Virus record (IMG/VR): IMGVR_UViG_3300020176_000123 | Location: 1-20,731 of that record | Length of the DNA: 20,731 nt | Direction: 5' to 3' (one strand) | Origin: a virus | Part shown: piece by piece, positions 16,108 through 20,731 of the stretch | How positions within the stretch are numbered: the first letter of the stretch is position 1 | Layout: each line of letters starts with the position of its first letter | Notes under the pieces: model-generated | What the model saw: only the letters and a program-made list of their open reading frames with translations | Databases searched by the model: none | What the model was told of the DNA's origin: nothing | Program-made: the position numbers and the translations under genes

Positions 16108-16425
16108 TTAAGTTGTTTGTTTAGTTTTATTATAAGCTTCTTTTTCCCAAGGTAGGGTGGGACTCCCTTCTTTCATTTTAGACCTTGAATAAGTTTTACC
16201 TTTCCAATATACGTTTTTATCATCATAATTTAAGTCCCCTCTTTTAAATTGATCTACATGAACCATTTCATGATCTACAACTTTTTTTATTGTAGAAGGA
16301 TTTAAATTTTTATTTATTATAATGCTACCATTATTGTTTGCTTTGCCTAAAACATTATCTTCTAAATCTACTGTATAAACAGGTGTATTATTCAATGCGT
16401 AAGGTGGGAAAATTTTAAAAGCCAT
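16108..16425 (-). CDS. Mini metallopeptidase candidate with HExxH motif (105 aa)
   Basis: The sequence VVDHEMVHVDQF gives a zinc-binding HExxH (H52, E53, H56) on a helix. About 40 residues later LPWEKEAYNKT provides a likely third ligand, E96 (the W-E-x-E-A pattern seen in small HExxH peptidases). With 105 residues this is about the smallest possible zincin. The N-terminal part (about residues 15-40) is beta-like, NNGSIIINKNLNP, which may be the edge strand common in these folds. There is no signal peptide. It sits among lysis and structural genes, so cleavage of peptidoglycan cross-links or of a phage head or tail protein are both possible. The substrate cannot be read from the sequence. The start codon overlaps the stop of the preceding 51-residue gene (TAATG). 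Confidence 0.72.
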   Translation of the reverse strand: MAFKIFPPYALNNTPVYTVDLEDNVLGKANNNGSIIINKNLNPSTIKKVVDHEMVHVDQFKRGDLNYDDKNVYWKGKTYSRSKMKEGSPTLPWEKEAYNKTKQTT

Positions 16426-16580
16426 TATTTATATGGAAATATTTTGTTTAACTTTTCTTTTCGATGCTTGCAACCACACGGTATGTTCAAACCTTTAGAA
16501 ACAGTTTCAACTACAGACTTTATACCCGTAACTTTTGTTATTGTTTCTATAGTATCTCCTACCCCCTTGGCCTTTTGCAT
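16425..16580 (-). CDS. Very small Cys-Gly-Cys protein, function unknown (51 aa)
   Basis: A 51-residue frame runs from an ATG at 16580 to a TAA that shares a base with the ATG of the next gene (TAATG). It reads KGVGDTIETITKVTGIKSVV, then LNIPCGCKHRKEKLNKIFPY at its end. The CGC followed by a basic stretch and NxxFPY is a combination I recall from small phage proteins of Bacteroidota and marine viruses. The single CGC and one His are too little for a confident metal site. The tight junction with the downstream gene and the filled gap, which would otherwise be non-coding, support it as a real gene. The role is unknown; a small DNA-binding or virion protein is possible. Confidence 0.75.
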   Translation of the reverse strand: MQKAKGVGDTIETITKVTGIKSVVETVSKGLNIPCGCKHRKEKLNKIFPYK

Positions 16581-16590
16581 TATCTTAAAA

Positions 16591-16944
16591 TTAATATTTT
16601 TTATAATAAGTTGGAGCCATCAATTGTGCAGGATCATCGAGGGCTGTTGGGGCTACATTAGTATCTGGGGCCATAGTAGACACTGGAACAGGAACTTGTG
16701 CTACAGGATTATAATTTGAATCTAGCGGCATTTGTTGCAAGTTTTGCTCTTGTGCTAATCCCTGAGGTTGGCCCATTAATCCAGCAGGTGAAGAAAATCT
16801 AGGGTGTGATCCAGAATAGCTACCCGCGTAGCCTTTACGACTGTGCACATTGTGCTCAAAGTTTTCTAAATAATGTAATCTAGCTTTATCGGTAATATTT
16901 TTATTATAAGCTTCTTTCAAGTTGTATTTATTCGCTTCGTCCAT
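16591..16944 (-). CDS. Small Gln/Pro/Asn-rich protein, function unknown (117 aa)
   Basis: The first 45 residues are hydrophilic and helical (YNLKEAYNKNITDKARLHYL), and then comes a Gly/Ser/Pro-rich segment. From about residue 55 the composition is dominated by Gln, Pro, Asn, Ala and Met (LMGQPQGLAQEQNLQQM, later VPVPVSTMAPDTNVAPTAL), which is low-complexity and probably disordered. No domain or catalytic residue is visible. The start at 16944 has an A/T-only leader. It lies 10 bases from the 51-residue gene. It could be a flexible virion protein. Confidence 0.68.
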   Translation of the reverse strand: MDEANKYNLKEAYNKNITDKARLHYLENFEHNVHSRKGYAGSYSGSHPRFSSPAGLMGQPQGLAQEQNLQQMPLDSNYNPVAQVPVPVSTMAPDTNVAPTALDDPAQLMAPTYYKKY

Positions 16945-16964
16945 TTTTTTATATTTTATATATT

Positions 16965-17246
16965 TTATTTTTTATTTTTTCTACCAACCCTACTTTTACC
17001 GCTAACAGCATTTGGTATATCACCCAATTGATTCCCTACTTCTTTTACAGCAATACTAACATCTTCAATTTCTTGGGCTACTCTCTTTGCTCTTTCCTTA
17101 ATTTCAGTTGCAATATCTTCAACAGAATCTGCTATAAAATCTTTATCTGCATCTTTTATTTTACCAGTATAAATATTAATTAAATAAAAATTTAGTAAAA
17201 TTGATAGTACAGAAATAATTGATAAAATAATTGTAATTGTGTCCAT
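16965..17246 (-). CDS. Membrane-anchored coil protein with Asp-rich calcium-like motif (93 aa)
   Basis: The N-terminal 27 residues contain one hydrophobic segment (TIILSIISVLSILLNFYLI), so this is probably an anchored inner-membrane protein. Next, at residues 32-40, is DADKDFIAD, which copies the Asp spacing of thrombospondin type-3 calcium motifs (DxDxDxxxD). A helical stretch with IKERAKRVAQEIEDVSIAVK follows, then a short basic tail, GKSRVGRKNKK. I remember the same architecture from small proteins in marine phages. It could be a spanin-like or lysis-accessory protein because of the membrane anchor and the holin nearby, but no lipobox or partner is visible. The leader is TATATC before the ATG. 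Confidence 0.75.
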   Translation of the reverse strand: MDTITIILSIISVLSILLNFYLINIYTGKIKDADKDFIADSVEDIATEIKERAKRVAQEIEDVSIAVKEVGNQLGDIPNAVSGKSRVGRKNKK

Positions 17247-17252
17247 GATATA
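17247..17252 (-). promoter_or_regulatory. TATATC leader motif touching the start codon
   Basis: The six bases before the ATG of the membrane-anchored protein read TATATC, preceded by AATAAATTA. It is the third copy of this leader in the window. Confidence 0.3.
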
Positions 17253-17261
17253 TAATTTATT

Positions 17262-17579
17262 TTAACAGTTCCATTTTCTTCTTGCGGCTTTACCTCTTTC
17301 ACTTGTCCAGCTTTTTGATCTAGCACAAAAAGATTTTCTACGTTTCCAAGCTTTACTTCCTCTTTTAAGTTTTGAAGGCGGGGTTGTTACAGCTGTACTT
17401 AATTTACTACCTGGATTATCTTTTCGATATTTTTTAACCCCTTTTTCTGTCATACCACCACCGGCTTTACTACCAGTGCCGCCATTCTTTTTTACTTCTG
17501 CGTAATATCCTAAAGATTTTTCGCGAGATGGGGCATTTCCTTTTTTCAAGAATGGAGAAGAATTTTGAGAATAAGCCAT
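17262..17579 (-). CDS. Small basic phage protein with GGGMTEKG and KRRKSFCARS motifs (105 aa)
   Basis: The protein is strongly basic. Its signature is GGGMTEKGVKKYRKDNPGSK followed by LSTAVTTPP, then KAWKRRKSFCARSKSW, and it ends RKWNC. This combination recurs in many marine phages as I recall it, but I do not trust a family number from memory. The two Cys (SFCARS and the terminal WNC) may bind a metal or be chance. High Lys/Arg content suggests nucleic-acid binding or a DNA-packed virion protein. The leader is an A/T run with no Shine-Dalgarno; it ends 3 bases before the start of the downstream neighbour region. Confidence 0.75.
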   Translation of the reverse strand: MAYSQNSSPFLKKGNAPSREKSLGYYAEVKKNGGTGSKAGGGMTEKGVKKYRKDNPGSKLSTAVTTPPSKLKRGSKAWKRRKSFCARSKSWTSERGKAARRKWNC

Positions 17580-17582
17580 TAT

Positions 17583-17729
17583 TTATTTTTTTAAATTAAC
17601 CCACCTTGATAAAGTATAACCAATTGTAACTAACAATAAAATTATTTTCAATGATACTTCTATTTGTGTCATAGTTACACCTAACGTAATAATGTTCGCT
17701 ACGTATAACCTTATATCTGAGATACCCAT
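17583..17729 (-). CDS. Very small membrane protein (48 aa)
   Basis: A 48-codon frame runs from an ATG at 17729 to TAA at 17583-17585, filling the gap between two larger genes. It starts GISDIRLYVANIITLGVTMT, has the charged TQIEVSLK, and has a second hydrophobic stretch IILLLVTIGYTLSRWV, so it looks like a membrane protein with two hydrophobic segments. Small proteins of this pattern (a Tyr/Leu-rich first segment, then QIE...LKI.LL, then a basic end) are familiar to me from marine phages. It might be a holin-like or membrane-stress protein. Its tight spacing (5 bases after the upstream gene, 3 bases before the downstream gene) supports it being real. Confidence 0.7.
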   Translation of the reverse strand: MGISDIRLYVANIITLGVTMTQIEVSLKIILLLVTIGYTLSRWVNLKK

Positions 17730-17734
17730 GGCTA

Positions 17735-17938
17735 CTACTTAAAAGCTTTAGCTTTTTGAGTAATAGGGCCGGCGGAATAAGATACAGGGTATTTTTTTAC
17801 TTCCATACCATTAATACCTGAACTAGAGCCTTTACCCATTGGAAAGCCATCAGTGTCTAATGGACCATCCCATACTGCATTGGCACCTACAACTCCAGCT
17901 TTTTCAATCAAACTGATTTTTGGATCTTTTAGTTTCAT
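17735..17938 (-). CDS. Small protein, function unknown (67 aa)
   Basis: This hydrophilic 67-residue protein reads KLKDPKISLIEKAGVVGANA near its start and ends with QKAKAFK. The centre is Gly- and Ser-rich (DGFPMGKGSSSGINGMEVKK). No family, membrane segment or metal site can be recognised. It sits between the winged-helix candidate and the 48-residue membrane protein and has an A/T-only leader. A virion or accessory protein is possible. Confidence 0.62.
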   Translation of the reverse strand: MKLKDPKISLIEKAGVVGANAVWDGPLDTDGFPMGKGSSSGINGMEVKKYPVSYSAGPITQKAKAFK

Positions 17939-17940
17939 AA

Positions 17941-18387
17941 TTATCTATATTTATCTTTATTAACATTATCAATAGAAACCTTTAATACTTTATTAGTGTA
18001 GGTTTCACCTTTCATTATTACGTTTCTTCGCTCACTAGTTGGAATATCTTCTATGCCTAACATCATTTTATACATCCTATTTATAAGCTGTTTACCTTTA
18101 AAAGAAACTCTATATATATGGTATTTTTGGGTAGTCATATTTCTTTTTCTCCATACAACAATCCAACCTTCTTTTAATAAACTATTCCATCTTCTATTAT
18201 TCCAACTATAAGAATAAGCACCCATTTTAAAATCAATTTTAGTAAACAGGTCAATACAATCAAGATATATTAAAAGTTCTAAGTCTGCATCAGTTATATT
18301 ATTATTTTTCGCAGCCCACTTACGTATTATTCTATAATGTTTTAGCAAGTTCATATCTTTGACATCCCTCGCTTCTAACCTTTTCAT
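17941..18387 (-). CDS. Probable winged-helix DNA-binding protein (148 aa)
   Basis: The 148-residue protein begins basic, with LLKHYRIIRKWAAKNNNITD leading into ADLELLIYLDCIDLFT: a helix, a turn and a helix as in MarR-type winged-helix proteins. Next comes RRWNSLLKEGWIVVWRKRN, a likely recognition helix and wing, then the strand-like YHIYRVSFKGKQLINR. This order of helices and wing agrees with a transcription regulator. Its ATG overlaps the end of groES by 4 bases (ATGA), so it is probably made together with the chaperonin pair, perhaps to control the late genes; that is inference. No ligand pocket or catalytic motif is visible. Confidence 0.7.
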   Translation of the reverse strand: MKRLEARDVKDMNLLKHYRIIRKWAAKNNNITDADLELLIYLDCIDLFTKIDFKMGAYSYSWNNRRWNSLLKEGWIVVWRKRNMTTQKYHIYRVSFKGKQLINRMYKMMLGIEDIPTSERRNVIMKGETYTNKVLKVSIDNVNKDKYR

Positions 18388-18644
18388 AAAACTATTACTA
18401 TATCAGAATCTTTTATTACTTGGTATATTTTTTTATCTATTTCAATATTATGGCCAGCATGTCTATCATAATAGATATAATCATTTTCTTTTATACCTTT
18501 AATTTCAGAGCCAATAGATATAACTTTTGCTTTATTATATCTTAAATCTTCTCTTTGCTTTTCACCAAGTATTAATCCCCCTTTAGTTTTTGAAGATCCT
18601 TGTTTTTCTTTTTCTATAATTAAGTTTCTACCTATTGCCTTCAT
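18384..18644 (-). CDS. groES: GroES co-chaperonin
   Basis: The 86-residue protein caps the GroEL cavity. It has the N-terminal strand KAIGRNLIIEKEKQ, the mobile-loop region SSKTKGGLIL (residues 17-26), whose GGLIL replaces the GGIVL that binds GroEL apical domains, then YNKAKVISIG and NDYIYYDRHAG where GroES has GDIVIFNDGYG. It ends with IDKKIYQVIKDSDIVIV, close to the canonical IDNEEVLIMSESDILAI. The roof loop is shortened, which is why it is smaller than the 97-residue E. coli protein. Its start lies 17 bases inside the end of groEL. The order GroEL then GroES is the reverse of the bacterial groES-groEL operon, as expected for a phage-built module. The leader has a weak AAGAG, the nearest thing to a Shine-Dalgarno here. 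Confidence 0.92.
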   Translation of the reverse strand: MKAIGRNLIIEKEKQGSSKTKGGLILGEKQREDLRYNKAKVISIGSEIKGIKENDYIYYDRHAGHNIEIDKKIYQVIKDSDIVIVL

Positions 18645-20181
18645 TAACTCTTAAATTATTAATTATACAATCGGTAGATAAAATAGTAGTTGCAACAGAT
18701 GCAGCATTTTTAAGTGCAGCTTTAGTTACAAGCAAAGGATCAATTATTCCTGCTTTAACCATTTTAACTGACTTACCTGTTATCACATCTAAGCCCCATC
18801 CTTTTTTTTCTGAATGTGGTTCATTGATATTAGCATTATCTAAAATAGTGTAATATGGAGCTTTAATTGCATTAAAAAGTATGCTTTCAGCTTCATCTTT
18901 AGGTTTGATAAACATAGAAGCATTTAACAAAGCTACTCCACCGCCTGCAACAATACCTTCTTTAATAGCGGCTTTTGTAGCACAAATAGCATCTTCAACC
19001 CTATCGGTTTTTTCTTTTAATTCTATACTTGAATCTGCACCAACTTTTACAGTAGAAATTTTAGCTGATAATCTAGCTATTCTTTTCTCAAGTTTTTGTA
19101 TTTCAGGTGGTACAGTTGCTTTTTTAAGATCTTGCTTAACACTTTTAATTAATTCTTCTACAGCCTCGGGAATATTAGATACTTTAATTATTGTTTCAGT
19201 ATCATTAGTAACAGCTTTTTCACAAAAGCCTAAATGCTCAGGTTGAATCAAATCCATATCATCACCTAAATCTTCATTTATTACTGTAGCACCAGTTAAT
19301 AAAGCAATATCAGAAAATGTATCTTTTCTATTAACTCCATATACTGGAGCATTTACAACATTTACTTTTATATTACCTTTTACTTTATTCATTGCTAATG
19401 CTGAAATAACCGTTGGATCCATATCAGCAATTATAAGTAGAGGTTTATTATTTTTAATAACAAACTCTAATATTGATTGTATTTTTCTTATATTTTCAAC
19501 TGGAGATTCTATAAGTAATACATAAGCTTTTTCTAATTCAGCGACTCTATTATCTTTTTTAGTAATAAAATGAGAATTAATTAATCCTTGTTCATATTGA
19601 ATACCATCAATTAGTTCTGCGGTAGTTTCTGATGATTCAGTTTGCTCCATCATAACAATACCTGTTTCATCTACTAATTTAAAAGCTTCTGCAATAACTG
19701 AACCTAATTCTTTATCATTGTTTGTAGATATAGTAGCAACTTGATTTATCATATCCCCTGTTACTTTAACAGAATTATTTTCAAGATACTTTATTACTTT
19801 ATCTACTGCATTATCAATACCCTGTTTTACTTTTCTAGGGCCAAGTTCTTTTAATTTAGGATAAGCTTGTTTTAATATTGAGTGTGCTAGCACTGTAGCC
19901 GTTGTCGTTCCGTCGCCAGCTTCTTTAACAGTTTTCCTAGCAGCTTCTTTTAAAAGCGTAGCACCCATATTTTCTATAGGGTCTAATAATATAATTGAAT
20001 CCGCTACAGTTACCCCATCTTTTGTAATAACAGGTTTTCCCGCCCCATCTTCTAATATTACACGTTTACCGCTAGCCCCTAATGTGGAGCTAACGGCTTT
20101 CGTGAGTTTTTCTATACCTTCAAATAATTGTTCCTTAGCTTCGTTTCCAAAGCTTAGGTTTTTGACGATTGCGTCTGACAT
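18628..20181 (-). CDS. groEL: GroEL chaperonin (60 kDa type)
   Basis: This 517-residue protein is a full group I chaperonin that folds proteins in an ATP-driven cage. The ATPase elements are all present: TLGASGKR at residues 33-40 (TLGPKGRN in E. coli), ITKDGVTVA with D55, AGDGTTTATVLA with D90 (E. coli D87), and RVEDA with D397 (E. coli D398), then EGIVAGGGVALL. The apical substrate face keeps hydrophobic positions (F205, L238, I259, A263, M264), but it has L200, H204 and Q235 where E. coli has Y199, Y203 and L234. The C-terminus ends VNEGNR and has no GGM repeat tail. E. coli R452, at the ring interface, appears to be Tyr. It is probably active; substrate range may differ. groES overlaps its end by 17 bases, and the 103-residue gene precedes it by 31 bases. 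Confidence 0.97.
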   Translation of the reverse strand: MSDAIVKNLSFGNEAKEQLFEGIEKLTKAVSSTLGASGKRVILEDGAGKPVITKDGVTVADSIILLDPIENMGATLLKEAARKTVKEAGDGTTTATVLAHSILKQAYPKLKELGPRKVKQGIDNAVDKVIKYLENNSVKVTGDMINQVATISTNNDKELGSVIAEAFKLVDETGIVMMEQTESSETTAELIDGIQYEQGLINSHFITKKDNRVAELEKAYVLLIESPVENIRKIQSILEFVIKNNKPLLIIADMDPTVISALAMNKVKGNIKVNVVNAPVYGVNRKDTFSDIALLTGATVINEDLGDDMDLIQPEHLGFCEKAVTNDTETIIKVSNIPEAVEELIKSVKQDLKKATVPPEIQKLEKRIARLSAKISTVKVGADSSIELKEKTDRVEDAICATKAAIKEGIVAGGGVALLNASMFIKPKDEAESILFNAIKAPYYTILDNANINEPHSEKKGWGLDVITGKSVKMVKAGIIDPLLVTKAALKNAASVATTILSTDCIINNLRVNEGNR

Positions 20182-20212
20182 AATTTAATTAAATTTAATT
20201 TAAGTATTTTAT

Positions 20213-20524
20213 TTAAAAGGTTTTTACAACAACTGGTCCTTCTGAAAGTTTTAATTTTTTAGTGTAATGTTCAATTGAAGACTCTATTGCTTTTTCAGCT
20301 CCTTCAATTGTTTCACGTCTTGTAATTCCAGTCCAGTTTTTGTTAAAATCAATCCATTCAGCTTGGTAATAGCCATTAGGAAGCTGTGTTATTCGCCAAT
20401 TTTTTTTCTTAATGTAACGCCTCCACAGTTTTAAGGTTGATTCTGAGATTTGGTTGCTTGCATTAGTTTTTAAACTAACTTTAGCGTCTGACCATGAATT
20501 GGTTTTGTAATAATAATAAGTCAT
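20213..20524 (-). CDS. Small phage protein, function unknown (103 aa)
   Basis: The gene lies just before groEL. The sequence opens TYYYYKTNSWSDAKVSLKTN, has SESTLKLWRRYIKKKNWRIT and NGYYQAEWIDFNKNWTGITR in the middle, followed by a helix (ETIEGAEKAIESSIEHYTKK). Tyr and Trp are frequent and the centre is strongly basic. Small proteins of this kind occur in marine phages, but I know no role. No membrane segment or enzyme motif is visible. The gene follows the intergenic region with the palindrome and may be the first gene of the groEL-groES transcription unit. The leader is an A run directly before the ATG, with no Shine-Dalgarno. Confidence 0.7.
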   Translation of the reverse strand: MTYYYYKTNSWSDAKVSLKTNASNQISESTLKLWRRYIKKKNWRITQLPNGYYQAEWIDFNKNWTGITRRETIEGAEKAIESSIEHYTKKLKLSEGPVVVKTF

Positions 20525-20531
20525 TTTTTTT

Positions 20532-20587
20532 GGTTTAAATTAGTTTTAAGGTTATGGTTTATAATTACTCGTAATTATTTAGGTTTA
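20532..20587. promoter_or_regulatory. Candidate control region with three GGTTTA repeats upstream of the groEL unit
   Basis: GGTTTA (TAAACC on the coding strand) occurs at 20532, 20556 and 20582, spaced 24 and 26 bases apart, in the 67-base region between the truncated right-end gene and the 103-residue gene. A palindrome at 20561-20578 lies between the second and third copy. I see no Bacteroidota -7 element (TAnnTTTG), so this is a candidate regulatory site only. Confidence 0.35.
20561..20578. repeat. 18-base palindrome, operator-like
   Basis: ATAATTAC and GTAATTAT are perfect inverted 8-base arms around TC. The loop is too small for a good RNA hairpin, so a dimeric DNA-binding protein site is more plausible than a terminator. 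It lies 37 bases upstream of the ATG at 20524. Confidence 0.5.
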
Positions 20588-20591
20588 CATT

Positions 20592-20731
20592 TTATATTAT
20601 TAAATCCCAGGAAAGCGTATTTTCATTCCATTTATATTCCTGCCCATCATTTGGTTTAGGTACAGGTGCTTCCCAGGAACATGTATTTTCATTTAATACC
20701 CAGCTTTCAAAAGGCTTTGGTGGAACAAAAG
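20592..20731 (-). CDS. C-terminal part of a Trp-rich phage protein, 5' end outside window
   Basis: The frame enters at the right edge and stops with TAA at 20592-20594. The 46 visible residues include PPKPFESWVLNENTCSWEAP and PKPNDGQEYKWNENTLSWDL. Two copies of a WxxNExTxxW-like unit follow each other with a Pro-rich linker. I recall the same pattern (PPKPYxSWxLNExTCxWEAP...YxWNExTxSW) at the C-terminus of small proteins in marine cyanophages and related phages. The function is not known to me; a virion protein is possible. The rest of the gene lies outside the window. Confidence 0.72.
   Translation of the reverse strand, partial: FVPPKPFESWVLNENTCSWEAPVPKPNDGQEYKWNENTLSWDLII

Noticed and set aside
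16444-16719. Plus-strand open frame of 91 codons over the small-gene region
   Set aside because: It is antisense to the 51-codon gene and the 117-residue gene, both of which fit the minus-strand gene chain with tight junctions.
18881-19246. Plus-strand open frame of 121 codons
   Set aside because: It is the shadow of groEL on the opposite strand; the conserved GroEL motifs show which strand codes.
6588-20181. Reassignment of TAG or TGA as sense codons, as in some crAss-like phages
   Set aside because: TAG ends the capsid and GroEL genes at the expected positions, with a terminator hairpin behind the capsid stop; TGA ends two genes at normal places. No long gene is broken by in-frame TAG or TGA.
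20182-20212. AATTTAATTAAATTT sequence before groEL as an operator
   Set aside because: It is only A and T and self-complementary by composition; similar stretches precede other genes here, so it is more likely an A/T-rich leader.
1-20731. tRNA genes, CRISPR array or insertion sequence
   Set aside because: Gaps between genes are all shorter than about 80 bases and show no cloverleaf, spaced repeats or transposase frame.

Overview
The window is a segment of a tailed double-stranded DNA phage genome, or possibly a prophage, although nothing bacterial is visible. Every supportable gene lies on the minus strand. Genes are packed end to end with overlaps or gaps of a few bases, apart from four gaps of about 35-80 bases. 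The DNA is AT-rich. Almost no start codon has a Shine-Dalgarno sequence in front of it; the leaders are A/T-only stretches. That is the usual pattern in Bacteroidota, so a marine or aquatic member of that phylum (for example a flavobacterium) is my best guess for the host. The terminase, portal and tail genes remind me of crAss-like and related uncultured marine podovirus-type phages, but this is from memory and was not checked by a search.

In the direction of transcription (right to left), the layout is as follows. (1) 20731-20592: the C-terminal end of a tryptophan-rich protein, then a short intergenic region with a palindrome and repeats. (2) 20524-17941: a small unknown protein, a complete GroEL (517 aa), a GroES overlapping its end, and a probable winged-helix protein. 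(3) 17938-14752: about a dozen small genes. These include a three-TM holin of the GTA type, a membrane-anchored coil protein, a mini HExxH metallopeptidase, and two very short genes of 48 and 51 codons. (4) 14759-11724: a 201-residue protein that looks like two GroES folds in tandem, a candidate small terminase subunit and the large terminase. (5) 11719-6588: portal, candidate scaffold and major capsid protein, closed by a good hairpin terminator. (6) 6507-1: a conserved head-region protein, a weaker hairpin, two probable connector/tail-adaptor proteins and a very large tail protein (at least 1,213 residues, with a cadherin-like domain) that runs off the left edge.

Together the genes form a late module: DNA packaging, capsid assembly, tail assembly and lysis, with a phage-encoded chaperonin set upstream. 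The most interesting point is that set: GroEL, a normal GroES, and a second, double-domain GroES-like protein encoded just before the terminase genes. I propose that it serves folding of the capsid or tail proteins; that is inference. I saw no tRNA, CRISPR array, insertion sequence or integrase. No stretch longer than 300 bases lacks a gene.
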